From: Bacillota bacterium | GTDB lineage: Bacteria; Bacillota; Clostridia; Christensenellales; SZUA-584 | Length of the DNA stretch: 64,000 bases | Assembly (NCBI GenBank): GCA_023390815.1 | Contig: JAEWCC010000015.1 | Coordinates: forward strand, 67,384-131,383 | Direction of reading: 5' to 3' | Shown: piece by piece, positions 34,882 through 43,471 of the stretch | Numbering within the stretch: position 1 is the first letter of the stretch | How the letters are laid out: each line of letters starts with the position of its first letter | Made by a program: the position numbers and the translations under genes | Notes under the pieces: generated by a model | What the model saw: only the letters and a program-made list of their open reading frames with translations | Told to the model about the DNA's origin: nothing | The model's database searches: none

Positions 34882-35193
34882 TCAGCCCATAATCCTCTCT
34901 AAACAGACCTGTGCGGCACGCTCGAGCTTCGCTTCGGCGTTACGCTTCAGCGCTTCGCAGCTTTTCAGCCGCTCCGCCTGCTGCGCGTCCAGCTTTTCTT
35001 TGGATACGCGCTGCGCCTCCGTGATCGCCTGCGCGCTGCGCGCCTTTGCTTCGGCGATCATGCGCTCCCTGTATGCCGTATTTTCCTGCTCGGCGAGCTT
35101 GATCGAATCTTTTGCGGACGCTGCAGCAATGCGCCGGGTTTCCAGCGCCGCTTCCTCAGCCGCTTTGATTTCGCTCAGAACTTCCAATGCCAT
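34882..35193 (-). CDS. V-type ATP synthase subunit G/H
   Basis: The second stator-stalk subunit, 103 residues, almost entirely a charged coiled coil rich in Ala, Glu and Lys (EVLSEIKAAEEAALETRRIA onward). Position as first ATPase gene, directly before subunit I, matches the G/H subunit of other bacterial V-ATPase operons. Sequence alone is not very specific because of the low complexity. It starts 18 bases after the upp stop. Confidence 0.85.
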   Translation of the reverse strand: MALEVLSEIKAAEEAALETRRIAAASAKDSIKLAEQENTAYRERMIAEAKARSAQAITEAQRVSKEKLDAQQAERLKSCEALKRNAEAKLERAAQVCLERIMG

Positions 35194-35211
35194 AAGTTTA
35201 TCCTCTTCTGG

Positions 35212-35841
35212 CTATTTTGTACCAAACAGCCGGTCGCCCGCATCTCCGAGGCCCGGGACGATATATCCGTGGTCGTTGAGCTTCTCGTCCACCGAAGCCA
35301 CGAAAATGTCCACGTCGCCGTGTTCCTTCTGCACCGCTGCGATACCCTCAGGCGCTGCAATCAGACACACGAGCTTGATGTTCTTAACGCCGCGCTCTTT
35401 AAGCAGCGTGATAGCGCCGCAGGCGCTTCCGCCTGTGGCCAGCATGGGATCGACGATGATCAGATCGCGCTCCGCCGCATCGGCAGGCAGCTTGCAGTAA
35501 TATTCCACCGGCTGCAGCGTTTCCGGATCGCGATAAAGCCCAATATGGCCTACCTTCGCGGCCGGCACCAACTGCAATATGCCATTTACCATACCGAGGC
35601 CGGCACGCAGTATCGGCACGATACCCAGCGTCTTGCCCGAAATCACCTTGGTTTTAGCTTTAGCCACAGGAGTCTCGATCTCCACCTCTTTGAGCGGCAA
35701 ATCGCGCGTCACCTCGTATGCCATCAGCATCGCAATTTCCTCTACGAGCTCCCTGAAATCCTTCGTCCCCGTCTGCTTGTCCCGGATCAGCGATACTTTA
35801 TGCTGTATCAGCGGATGATCCATCACGACCAGTCTGCCCAT
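35212..35841 (-). CDS. upp: Uracil phosphoribosyltransferase
   Basis: Upp salvages uracil to UMP with PRPP. It is 209 residues, full length. The PRPP-binding motif is DLIIVDPMLATGGSA (about 128-142), and IAAPEGIAAVQKEH and the C-terminal uracil-binding YIVPGLGDAGDR are intact. It lies between rpiB (37-base gap) and the V-ATPase operon (18-base gap). The nearness of rpiB-upp to ATPase genes parallels upp before the F-ATPase operon in Bacillus (glyA-upp-atp). Confidence 0.98.
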   Translation of the reverse strand: MGRLVVMDHPLIQHKVSLIRDKQTGTKDFRELVEEIAMLMAYEVTRDLPLKEVEIETPVAKAKTKVISGKTLGIVPILRAGLGMVNGILQLVPAAKVGHIGLYRDPETLQPVEYYCKLPADAAERDLIIVDPMLATGGSACGAITLLKERGVKNIKLVCLIAAPEGIAAVQKEHGDVDIFVASVDEKLNDHGYIVPGLGDAGDRLFGTK

Positions 35842-35878
35842 TCGTATCCTCCATGATATAAAAATAGGAGAGACAGTT

Positions 35879-36322
35879 TTACCTGTTCTCCAGATTCATG
35901 ATCTTGTCCACACGGCGCGCATGGCGCTCCTCACCCGAAAAAGGCGTACCGAGGAACGCGTCCACAATCTCCAGGGCGTGCCCCGGGCCTACGACTCGCC
36001 CACCCAGCGCCAGCACCTGCGCATTGTTATGCAACCTCGCCATCTTGGCCGAAAACACATCGCCGCACAGCGCGCAGCGGATGCCTCGTATCTTGTTCGC
36101 CGATATGGAAATGCCAATACCCGTGCCGCAAATGAGGATACCTAAATCCGCTTCGCCCGCCAACACCGCTTCGCAAACCGGCACCGCTTCGTCCGGGTAG
36201 TCGGCAGAACATGTGCTGTATACGCCGAAGTCTTTGGTATCGTATCCGCTTTTCTTCAGATGCTCGATGATTATTTCCTTGAGCTCGAAACCACCATGAT
36301 CACTGCCTATTGCAATTGTCAT
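35879..36322 (-). CDS. rpiB: Ribose-5-phosphate isomerase B
   Basis: RpiB interconverts ribulose-5-phosphate and ribose-5-phosphate; relatives act on allose- or galactose-phosphates. It is 147 residues from the ATG at 36322 (MTIAIGSDHGGFELK). Active-site features are SDHGG, the GILICGTGIGISISANK loop with the catalytic cysteine, and the late RRVDKI. A longer reading to 36421 is rejected because a promoter (36372-36400) lies inside that extension. The ribosome site AAAGGA is about 12 bases upstream. Confidence 0.95.
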   Translation of the reverse strand: MTIAIGSDHGGFELKEIIIEHLKKSGYDTKDFGVYSTCSADYPDEAVPVCEAVLAGEADLGILICGTGIGISISANKIRGIRCALCGDVFSAKMARLHNNAQVLALGGRVVGPGHALEIVDAFLGTPFSGEERHARRVDKIMNLENR

Positions 36323-36371
36323 CGTATCTTTTATCCTTTGATCGATTTCGTGCGGAGTTGCCGCCGTGTTC

Positions 36372-36400
36372 ATTATAAACCATCCGCGGCAATATTTTAA
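36372..36400 (-). promoter_or_regulatory. Promoter of rpiB (and probably upp-V-ATPase)
   Basis: On the minus strand TTAAAA (plus 36395-36400), a 17-bp spacer and a perfect TATAAT (plus 36372-36377). Expected start near 36365. No terminator was seen between rpiB, upp and the ATPase genes. Confidence 0.65.
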
Positions 36401-36696
36401 CCCCTCATTTTCGCGTCGCAATCAGTATTATTATCCCGGAACCCTTGTTAAAAAACTATCAAAGTTTTCAATATTATATAGCGCAGCAAAGGGATAATCA
36501 ATATTGAAATTCCCGCTTTTTACCGGTTAAAAAAGCATTTCATCTGCGACATATCATACCGTAATGCTATGCAAAAAGCAAGCGCGCGAAAGGAGTCGGA
36601 AAGCTTTACCGTTTATTTGGATGAATCCGGCGGGCATTGTAAACGCCCGTCGCGTATGATAGGATGAGCATATATTCATTAAATCGGGGGAAAGAT
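36401..36696. other. Intergenic stretch before the M29 aminopeptidase
   Basis: About 300 bases, AT-rich on the left side. I see no gene or known RNA. The right end holds a small GGGC/GCCC hairpin (36630-36648) and TATGAT near 36655, a possible -10 box of the aminopeptidase gene, without a convincing -35. Confidence 0.4.
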
Positions 36697-37800
36697 ATGC
36701 GCGATCCGAGACTCGCCCAACTGGCTAAAACACTGCTGGAACACAGCCTTCATATGCAGCGCGGCGAAAAGCTGCTGATTGAGACCACCGCCGCCGCAAA
36801 GCCGCTCGTTCAGGAGCTGCTTAAGTTCGCTTACGAGAAGGAACTTTTGCCTTTCGTACGGCTCTCGGACGAAGAAGTCAAGCATTGGCTGCTGCAAAGC
36901 TCCACCGAGGAGCGTCAGCGTATCGAAACGAGTTGGGATATTCAGGCCATGACCGACGTGGACGCGTACATCCAGATTACTGCGGACGAGAACGACGCCG
37001 AGTTCACCGGCATTCGCCCCGATATCATGCAGATGCGCGCGCGTATCCGCAAGCCGTGGAGCGACCTCGTGCTCAATCGCAGAAAATGGGTGCTGCTGAA
37101 CTGGCCCACGGTCGGACAGGCGCAAAAGGCGCGCATGCCATACTCTGAGTTCTGCGACTTCATCATCGATACAAGCTGCGTCGATTACGCCGAGATGGGC
37201 CGCCGCATGCAGCCGCTCTGCGCGTTGATGGAAAAAACCGATCGCGTGCACATCAAAGGGCCGGGAACCGACCTGCGCTTTTCCATCAAGGATATCCCCG
37301 TCGTACCGTGCGCGGGCGAAAACAACATCCCCGACGGCGAAGTTTTTACCGCGCCCGTGAAGGATTCTGTGGAAGGCACGCTCACCTATAACACGCCCAG
37401 CCCCTATCACGGCAAGATATACAACAAGGTCAGCCTGGAGTTTTCCAAAGGCCGCATCATCCGCGCCACGGCGGAGCAGGACTCCGACGCGCTGAACGCC
37501 ATATTCGACACCGATGAGGGCGCGCGCTACGTAGGCGAGTTTGCGCTGGGCGTCAACCCGCGCGTCACACGCGCGTTCTGTAACACGCTGTTCGACGAGA
37601 AGATCATGGGCTCGTTCCACTTCACGCCGGGAATGGCCTACGAGAACGAAGCGGACAACGGCAACCGTTCCGCCATTCACTGGGACATGGTCTGCATCCA
37701 GACGCCCGAGTTTGGCGGCGGCGAGATCTGGTTCGACGATGTACTCATCCGCAAGGACGGAATGTTTGTGCTGGAGGAACTAAAACCGCTGAATCCATAA
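36697..37800 (+). CDS. M29 family aminopeptidase
   Basis: A cytoplasmic metallo-aminopeptidase of the M29 (AmpS / thermophilic aminopeptidase) family, 367 residues. Metal ligands are placed as in the family: glutamates in NIPDGEVFTAP and ARYVGEFALG, and the late HFTPGMAYE and AIHWDMV segments with the H-x-D pair. GGGGGAAAG lies 6 bases before the ATG at 36697; the upstream ATG at 36664 lacks a site. The final codons form half of a palindrome with the bases after the stop (AACCGCTGAA/TTCAGCGGTT), which serves as a weak terminator. Confidence 0.93.
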   Translation: MRDPRLAQLAKTLLEHSLHMQRGEKLLIETTAAAKPLVQELLKFAYEKELLPFVRLSDEEVKHWLLQSSTEERQRIETSWDIQAMTDVDAYIQITADENDAEFTGIRPDIMQMRARIRKPWSDLVLNRRKWVLLNWPTVGQAQKARMPYSEFCDFIIDTSCVDYAEMGRRMQPLCALMEKTDRVHIKGPGTDLRFSIKDIPVVPCAGENNIPDGEVFTAPVKDSVEGTLTYNTPSPYHGKIYNKVSLEFSKGRIIRATAEQDSDALNAIFDTDEGARYVGEFALGVNPRVTRAFCNTLFDEKIMGSFHFTPGMAYENEADNGNRSAIHWDMVCIQTPEFGGGEIWFDDVLIRKDGMFVLEELKPLNP

Positions 37801-37817
37801 TAGGTTCAGCGGTTAAT
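37787..37817. terminator. Palindrome at the end of the M29 gene
   Basis: AACCGCTGAA and TTCAGCGGTT pair across about 10 bases that include the stop codon. The 3' flank TAATTCGGTTTC is T-rich only in part. Confidence 0.5.
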
Positions 37818-37824
37818 TCGGTTT

Positions 37825-38604
37825 CTACTCTCTCCTGAACAAATCGGTTATATCAATTTGCGGATGAATGTACCTTTGCCTGCCACAAGTTGTTTTTCCG
37901 TACTGTATTGTCTGAGCCGGACAAGCGTGGATGCATGCCAGACATTGCTCACAGCGGTGCTGCCATACAGGTTGACCGTCCGCCATTTCGATGTTCCCCA
38001 CAGGGCATACCCTTGCGCAGGTGCCGCAGCCGTTACAGGTTTGTTCGATCCAAAAATTTTTGTCACCTTTTTCAAACATTCCAGTCAGCACGGAATGAAG
38101 CCAGCCCGTCAGAAAGACTCTTTCGGCCAAGGGGGCGCTGGGGAGTGTCTCCTGCCTGCCCTCAACTGCCCGTACGATTTCGGTTAACTTTTTATCGCAA
38201 GCGGAGAGCTTACTATCCCGAATGTGCGACGGCTCAATATCGTACATGATAATGTTATTGCCCGGCATCGGCACATAAAAGCCCGCCGTAAGCTTCATGC
38301 CGCACTTCATCATTTTCCGCCGCATCTGTCCAAGCGCATCACCCGTCTGTGATTTGTACGTTGCGACTGCAAAAAAATACTTGCCTCCCACATCGCCCTT
38401 TACTCTTTCTAAAAATTGTGCCACCGCTTTGGGTATTCCCCACAAATATACGGGGAGCACGATACCGATCACCGGAGCCGACGGGTTGGGTTCAATATTG
38501 CCCGAAATCGGTATAATCGAGGAATCCGCCATGAGTGACGACAGGCCGCGCGCAACGTGCAGCGAATTTCCGGTACCGGTAAAATAGTAAATAACCGCTT
38601 TCAT
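37825..38604 (-). CDS. EFR1-type flavodoxin-ferredoxin protein
   Basis: A 259-residue fusion of a flavodoxin-like domain and a two-cluster ferredoxin (EFR1 family). The N-terminus MKAVIYYFTGTGNSLHVARGL holds the FMN phosphate loop TGTGNS. The C-terminal ferredoxin has CNGCGTCARVCP and CEQCLACIHACP, each giving four cysteines for a 4Fe-4S cluster. It is likely a cytoplasmic electron carrier with unknown partners. GGAGG precedes the ATG at 38604. It is divergent from an HxlR regulator gene, which probably controls it. Confidence 0.92.
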   Translation of the reverse strand: MKAVIYYFTGTGNSLHVARGLSSLMADSSIIPISGNIEPNPSAPVIGIVLPVYLWGIPKAVAQFLERVKGDVGGKYFFAVATYKSQTGDALGQMRRKMMKCGMKLTAGFYVPMPGNNIIMYDIEPSHIRDSKLSACDKKLTEIVRAVEGRQETLPSAPLAERVFLTGWLHSVLTGMFEKGDKNFWIEQTCNGCGTCARVCPVGNIEMADGQPVWQHRCEQCLACIHACPAQTIQYGKTTCGRQRYIHPQIDITDLFRRE

Positions 38605-38619
38605 ATCTTTCCTCCATGT

Positions 38620-38647
38620 TTGACAATTCCCAATATTTTTATATAAT
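38620..38647 (+). promoter_or_regulatory. Promoter of the HxlR gene
   Basis: A perfect TTGACA (38620-38625), a 16-bp spacer and a perfect TATAAT (38642-38647). Expected start near 38654. Confidence 0.8.
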
Positions 38648-38659
38648 GATATTAGCACG

Positions 38660-38695
38660 TATAACTCATTTTGGAAGTACGCACTATTTTGTAAT
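38660..38695. promoter_or_regulatory. Possible HxlR operator (direct repeats)
   Basis: ACTCATTTTG and ACTATTTTG lie about 19 bases apart between the divergent genes, flanked by TATA-rich arms. HxlR-type regulators often bind direct repeats in such positions. This is only a visual match. Confidence 0.35.
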
Positions 38696-38723
38696 ATACT
38701 ATCTATTTGGAGAGTTCCGCATC

Positions 38724-39071
38724 ATGGAGATTAATTCGCAGGAGAACCATGTCTGCCCCATCGAATACACGCTGAATACCATCGGCGGGAAATGGAAGCT
38801 GCTGATACTCTATTTTCTGATGATCGATAAGGTGAAACGCTATGGAGAGTTGAAACGCTGCATAAAAGGGATCACGCATAAAATGCTGAGCGCGCAGCTG
38901 AAAGAGCTCGAAAGCGGAGGCATCGTCGAGCGAAAGGAATACCCGCAGATACCGCCGAAAGTTGAGTACTCGCTGACCACAAAAGGCGCAACGCTGCTGC
39001 CCATTCTTGGGATGATGTACGACTGGGGAGAAAAAAACATGGAGCAAGATAGCAACGCGAAGTTACAGTAA
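38724..39071 (+). CDS. HxlR family regulator
   Basis: A winged-helix regulator of 115 residues. The conserved start CPIEYTLNTIGGKWKLLILYFL includes the N-terminal cysteine (Cys10) often used for redox or electrophile sensing. The recognition part is GITHKMLSAQLKELE, and the wing follows in VEYSLTTKG. It is divergent from an EFR1 iron-sulfur flavoprotein, a common pairing, so it may sense redox or reactive aldehydes and control that gene. The ATG at 38724 has GGAG 11 bases upstream. Confidence 0.92.
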   Translation: MEINSQENHVCPIEYTLNTIGGKWKLLILYFLMIDKVKRYGELKRCIKGITHKMLSAQLKELESGGIVERKEYPQIPPKVEYSLTTKGATLLPILGMMYDWGEKNMEQDSNAKLQ

Positions 39072-39231
39072 TTGTATACCCCATATTGTTCTCATAACCC
39101 AGATGAAAGGCGATAACCGAACGCGCGACGCGTCCAACTAAGGACGCGATGTCTGTGTTGGATGAATCAAAACCGCTGAATTCATAGGAAGAGGTGTAGG
39201 AGCAAACACCGATTCTGCTTGAGAGGCTTTT

Positions 39232-39612
39232 ATGAAGACGCAACAATGGTCCCGGTCCGATTTGATCGATCAATATATTAAAAGCGGACATGTATGCTAT
39301 GAAGCGACATTAAAAGGTGACTACCGCAGAAACAATCGTGAATACCGCACCATTATTAACGTTTTTAAATACTTAGAACATAATTTGCCTCTTGCAGAAG
39401 AAACACTGCCCTTATTGTTTAAAGACGAAAATGTAGTCGTGAAGACTAAAGCGGCGGCTCACTGCCTCGCATTAAAAATTCACATTCCGCAGGCCGAACA
39501 AGTTTTAAAAGATGTGGCCAACGACTCTAGTACCGGTATTTTCGGGTTTAACGCAGAGATGACACTAAAAGTATGGCACGAACAAGGATATCTGAAGGTA
39601 TACCAGAAATGA
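39232..39612 (+). CDS. DUF2019-like helical protein
   Basis: A 126-residue soluble helical protein. Its pattern, with VVVKTKAAAHCLALKIHIPQAEQVL and FNAEMTLKVWHEQGYL, resembles DUF2019, a HEAT-like family seen among orphan immunity-type proteins of toxin loci. No toxin gene is adjacent, and the gene is relatively AT-rich compared with its neighbours, which hints at acquisition. It stands alone between the HxlR gene and comF. Confidence 0.65.
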   Translation: MKTQQWSRSDLIDQYIKSGHVCYEATLKGDYRRNNREYRTIINVFKYLEHNLPLAEETLPLLFKDENVVVKTKAAAHCLALKIHIPQAEQVLKDVANDSSTGIFGFNAEMTLKVWHEQGYLKVYQK

Positions 39613-39654
39613 GTTTTCGGACCTCTTTTACCCGTATGACCGTCGTGACGTTGG

Positions 39655-39690
39655 ATAGACGTAGAGGTGGCTGCCCTCAGCCACCCGTAT
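39655..39690. repeat. Dispersed palindrome copy
   Basis: GTGGCTG and CAGCCAC pair around CCCT, preceded by GACGTAGAG and followed by CCG. This is the layout of the repeat at 1438-1470 with different stem bases. A second palindrome GGGACG...CGTCCC lies at about 39814-39835. Confidence 0.5.
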
Positions 39691-39835
39691 CATCGTTGCT
39701 CTCAGAACGACATTTTTAACCCGGGATGCTGAGGGCGGTATCCCTACATAAATTTCAAGATCGCGACATTCCTGATGCGGCGTCCACAATATCCGCCCAT
39801 TTGCGGCCTTTTCGGGACGTGCAGGAGCCCGTCCC

Positions 39836-40495
39836 CTACTTCACGTCCGTAAACCGTCCCTCTTTCTCTCTGGCCCGCGCGAACGTGAGCAGCGTTACGC
39901 TTTGCGCACCCGCCTGAAGGAGCGCTTGCGCGCAGGCGGCGGCTGTCGCGCCGGTGGTCAAAACGTCGTCAATCAGCAGCACGTGCCCGGAAAGCTTCGC
40001 TGTGGGCGCGAACGCGCCTTGCATGTTCTCCCTGCGCTGCTCCTTGGTGAGCTTCGTCTGCGTTTTCGTGTTGCGTGTGCGCTTTGCCCCTGCAACGAAC
40101 GGCAATCCTAATGTCTCTGCAATCTGCCGGGCAAGCAGCTCCGCCTGATCAAAACCGCGCAAACCGCGGCGCTTGCTGTGCAGCGGCACAAAGCAGACCG
40201 CGTTAAAGCAGCCCATATCTTTCGCCGCTTCCGCCATGCGTTCGCCCATGAAACGGCTGAGCCAGCGCTTGTCGCTGTATTTGTATCCGCGCACGAGCCG
40301 CGCGGCAATGCCGTCGTACCAATAGAGCGAATGCGCGGGGATATCCAGCACTTCCGCGGGTCCCGCAGCCAGCGCGGCTAGCTCCGTGGCGCATTTGGGA
40401 CAGATGCTGTTCACCGCGCCCTTCTCCACGCCGCAGCCCACGCATTTGGGGATATACGGAAAGAGGGTATCGAGCAATCGCGTCAGCGCGTTCAT
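39836..40495 (-). CDS. comF: ComF family protein (phosphoribosyltransferase fold)
   Basis: A 219-residue ComFC-type protein. The N-terminal zinc ribbon has CVGCGVEKGAVNSICPKC (about residues 17-34), and the PRPP-binding motif VLLIDDVLTTGATAAACAQ lies near residue 170. In competent bacteria ComFC helps move or process transforming DNA; in many Clostridia the role is unknown. Its ATG overlaps the recD2 stop by four bases (ATGA), so the two are translationally coupled. Confidence 0.93.
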   Translation of the reverse strand: MNALTRLLDTLFPYIPKCVGCGVEKGAVNSICPKCATELAALAAGPAEVLDIPAHSLYWYDGIAARLVRGYKYSDKRWLSRFMGERMAEAAKDMGCFNAVCFVPLHSKRRGLRGFDQAELLARQIAETLGLPFVAGAKRTRNTKTQTKLTKEQRRENMQGAFAPTAKLSGHVLLIDDVLTTGATAAACAQALLQAGAQSVTLLTFARAREKEGRFTDVK

Positions 40496-42720
40496 CCCGA
40501 TACCCCGAGAATCTCGCCGATTTCCTTAAGCTCGTGGTCGAGCGTCGTGTAGCGCCCGAGGATACGGTTGTTGGCCACCATCGCCTCCACGCTCTCCTTG
40601 CGGCCGATGATGACGACCTTCTCCATGGCGCGCGTGAGCGCGGTATAGAGCAGATTGCGCGAGAGGAAGCGCCCGCCGCCCGAGAGCAGCGGCAATATCA
40701 CGACGGGGAACTCGCTGCCCTGAGATTTGTGCACCGTCACCGCGTACGCGTGCTCGATCTGTTCCAGTTCCTGATAGGCGTACGTCGCGTCACGGTTGCC
40801 GTCAAAGCGGATCGTCACTTCCTTCAAATCCGTGTCGATGGATACAATGCGGCCGAGGTCGCCGTTGAAAACGCCCGTTCCGCGGTTGTAAAGCTGCGTG
40901 CCGTCGATATAATACCACTCCATGCCGTAATTGTTGCGCGTCTGCATCACCTTATCGCCCTCGCGGAACAACGTATCGCCTACCTGTACCTCCGGGCGTG
41001 ATGCGAGCCGCGGATTTAACAGCTCGCGAATCTCCATGTTGAGGTTGTACACGCCGAGCAGCCCCTTTTTGACCGGGGACAGTATCTGTACGTGTTCGAG
41101 AATGTCGTAGTTTAAAAGCAGTTCGCCCTGCGTCAGCAGCTTTTTGATCCGCTCGATCACGGCTTCCGGCTCGGTCTCGGGCATGAACAGGAACTCGCCC
41201 GTTGTGTAAAGCTCCGGGTTTTCGCCGCGGTTGACGCGGTGCGCGTTTTCCACGATAGTGCCGCCTTCCTTCTGGCGGTAAAACCGGGTGAGATGCGACA
41301 CCGGGAATATGCCGCTGCCGATGATATCGCGCAGCACGTTGCCCGGCCCCACGGAGGGCAGCTGGTCCGCGTCGCCCACGATTACGAGCCTTGTGCCGGG
41401 CGAAAGCGCCCGCAGCAGCGAGCGCATCAGAAATATGTCGATCATCGAGGCTTCATCCACGATCACCGCCTCGGCTTCGAGTGGGTTGTCCTCGTTGCGG
41501 ATAAACCGGGCCTCGTTCTCGAAGTTCTCGTCCTCGCCTACGCCGTACTCGAGCAGCCGGTGGATGGTACTCGCAGCGCGGCCCGTGGACTGCTCGATGC
41601 GTTTTGCCGCGCGGCCGGTAGGCGCGCACAGCGCGGTCGTCACGCCGCTCTGCTCAAATATGGACATAATCGCCTTGATGATGGTGGTCTTACCCGTGCC
41701 GGGTCCGCCCGTAATCACGACGATCTGCGCGGAAAGCGCCATCAGCACAGCGCGCTCCTGCTCCTCGGATAATTCGACGCCGCTGATGTAGCGCTCATAC
41801 GCCGTCGCGGCGTCCCGGATGGGCACCCGCGGCGGGCATTTGGAGAGTAAATAGAGCCGCTGTGCGACATCCGTCTCGGTGATGTACGCCGCCATGTGGA
41901 ACACAGCGGGCGTGTTGTTGACAAACTTCTGCGCAATCTGCTCGGCCAGGGTCATCGCGGAGACGCGTGATTCTACAAGGTCCTCGGAGACGCCCAGCAT
42001 CAGCGCTGCGCGGCGGATGAGTTCGTAGCGCGGTAGGCAGGTATGTCCGTCGTTCATCGCGGTCACCAGTTCATGCCGGATGCCCATGTCGATACGGTAG
42101 TCGGAGGTGGGCTCCACGCCGATGCCCGACGCGATACGGTCCGCCCGCTCAAAGCCGATGCCGTAGATATCGTCAATCATGCGGTATGGGTTCTCGCGAA
42201 TCAATGCCGCCGCCGCCGCACCGTAGCGTTCGAACGCGCGGAACGCTTGTTTTACCGAAAGGCCAAGGCTCTGCAGATCGATGATGACCTGCTTGACGCC
42301 GATATGGTCCAGAAAGCTCTCGTTGATGCTCTGGGCAAGCTTCTTGCTCACGCCCTTCACCCCGGCAAGCAGCTCCGGGCTGTTTTCGATCACGTCGAAG
42401 GTATCCTCGCCGAAGCGGTCCACAATACGCCCGGCCAGCCCCTCGCCCACGCCCTTGATCAGGCCGCTGCCGAGGAACAGCCGGATGGACTCCGCGGTGT
42501 TGGGCAGACGCGTCTCCACCGAGGTCACGGAGAACTGCCGCCCGTACATGCGGTGTTCCGTCCACGCGCCGAAAAGACGCACAAACTCACCCTCGTGGAT
42601 GTGCGGCATGCAACCCACCGCGGTCGTCAGGTCGCTGTTAAAATCGACCTCCATCACCGTCCAGCCGTTTTCGTCGTTGCGGAACACGATCGAGAGTACC
42701 GTGCCTTCGATGCTCGTCAT
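40492..42720 (-). CDS. recD2: RecD2-type ATP-dependent DNA helicase
   Basis: A superfamily 1B 5'-3' DNA helicase of 742 residues, independent of RecBC. An N-terminal OB-like region begins IEGTVLSIVFRNDENGWTVMEV, followed by helix-hairpin-helix repeats (GVSKKLAQSINESF and GIGFERADRIASGIG). The helicase core has Walker A GGPGTGKTTIIKAIM (near residue 350), Walker B VDEASMID, and late motif VTVHKSQGSEFP. The start at 42720 has GAGG upstream. RecD2 takes part in mismatch repair and replication-fork maintenance. It forms an operon with comF. Confidence 0.96.
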   Translation of the reverse strand: MTSIEGTVLSIVFRNDENGWTVMEVDFNSDLTTAVGCMPHIHEGEFVRLFGAWTEHRMYGRQFSVTSVETRLPNTAESIRLFLGSGLIKGVGEGLAGRIVDRFGEDTFDVIENSPELLAGVKGVSKKLAQSINESFLDHIGVKQVIIDLQSLGLSVKQAFRAFERYGAAAAALIRENPYRMIDDIYGIGFERADRIASGIGVEPTSDYRIDMGIRHELVTAMNDGHTCLPRYELIRRAALMLGVSEDLVESRVSAMTLAEQIAQKFVNNTPAVFHMAAYITETDVAQRLYLLSKCPPRVPIRDAATAYERYISGVELSEEQERAVLMALSAQIVVITGGPGTGKTTIIKAIMSIFEQSGVTTALCAPTGRAAKRIEQSTGRAASTIHRLLEYGVGEDENFENEARFIRNEDNPLEAEAVIVDEASMIDIFLMRSLLRALSPGTRLVIVGDADQLPSVGPGNVLRDIIGSGIFPVSHLTRFYRQKEGGTIVENAHRVNRGENPELYTTGEFLFMPETEPEAVIERIKKLLTQGELLLNYDILEHVQILSPVKKGLLGVYNLNMEIRELLNPRLASRPEVQVGDTLFREGDKVMQTRNNYGMEWYYIDGTQLYNRGTGVFNGDLGRIVSIDTDLKEVTIRFDGNRDATYAYQELEQIEHAYAVTVHKSQGSEFPVVILPLLSGGGRFLSRNLLYTALTRAMEKVVIIGRKESVEAMVANNRILGRYTTLDHELKEIGEILGVSG

Positions 42721-42782
42721 AAAAACCTCGCGCTCATTTGAGGTCATTGTACCATACGAACTAAAGTTTGTGTATATTCTGG

Positions 42783-42812
42783 CATAAAAAGAGACCCGTA
42801 TACCGGGTCGGA
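42783..42812 (-). terminator. Terminator of the split membrane-protein gene
   Basis: On the minus strand GACCCG-GTATA-CGGGTC is followed by TCTTTTTAT. A second hairpin AGAGCC-TT-GGGCTCT lies at 42830-42845. Confidence 0.8.
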
Positions 42813-42877
42813 CTCACAATAATTATAGGTAGAGCCTTGGGCTCTGGTGTAACCCGGCTGGCTTAACGTCGTCGCAT

Positions 42878-43471
42878 TTATCCCAAACGGGCGGTTTTAT
42901 CCACGATATTTACAATGTATTTACGGGTATCGCCGCCGTCGTTTTGAATCACGACCTTACACTCGTTTCCATTATATTTTCGGAAGATCGTTTGGTCAGG
43001 CGAACTGACTCGAATAGAGCTGATGTCCGGAGTCATTGTGATTCCGAGTTCTTTTTGGAGTATTGCCAGTATTTCGGGCAGGTCGGTCACAAGCTTCGGA
43101 TTGACGGCAGGCCGTATGATTTCGTTTTTTTCATAATATACGCTGATATCATCTTCATCCTGATATGAATAGAATGATAAGGTCGTATTCGGTTCGGGCA
43201 GCAGGTCGGGCGCATCCTGAAATATCAAAGAATAATACGAAGGCTCGTCGGACAGCAGCGCTTTCGTTCCTGTAAATTCAATATAGAACCCGGCCAACTC
43301 CGCCTCTTCGCAACGCTCTAATGTATATGCAATCGCACTATCGTACGCCTCATTGATCGTAACCGGTTTATCTAGGCTTAACGCCTCGCTCTCATGCAAA
43401 TCCCAACCTATGAAAAGGATTGAACTAAACAAAATCGCCGCCGCCGCCGCAAAGGAAATGCCGGAGATTAC
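42878..43471 (-). CDS. Downstream half of a membrane protein gene, separated by an in-frame TAG
   Basis: This open frame continues directly and in the same frame after the TAG stop of the 43472-44134 gene. It first encodes a hydrophobic helix (VISGISFAAAAAILFSSILF), then an extracytoplasmic-type domain of about 165 residues with AYDSAIAYTLERCEEAEL and a C-terminal KYIVNIVDKTARLG. The only standard start is a TTG at 43432, in the middle of the helix and without a ribosome site. It is therefore probably the end of a 418-codon gene interrupted by one amber codon, or is read through. Function unknown. Confidence 0.6.
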   Translation of the reverse strand, partial: VISGISFAAAAAILFSSILFIGWDLHESEALSLDKPVTINEAYDSAIAYTLERCEEAELAGFYIEFTGTKALLSDEPSYYSLIFQDAPDLLPEPNTTLSFYSYQDEDDISVYYEKNEIIRPAVNPKLVTDLPEILAILQKELGITMTPDISSIRVSSPDQTIFRKYNGNECKVVIQNDGGDTRKYIVNIVDKTARLG

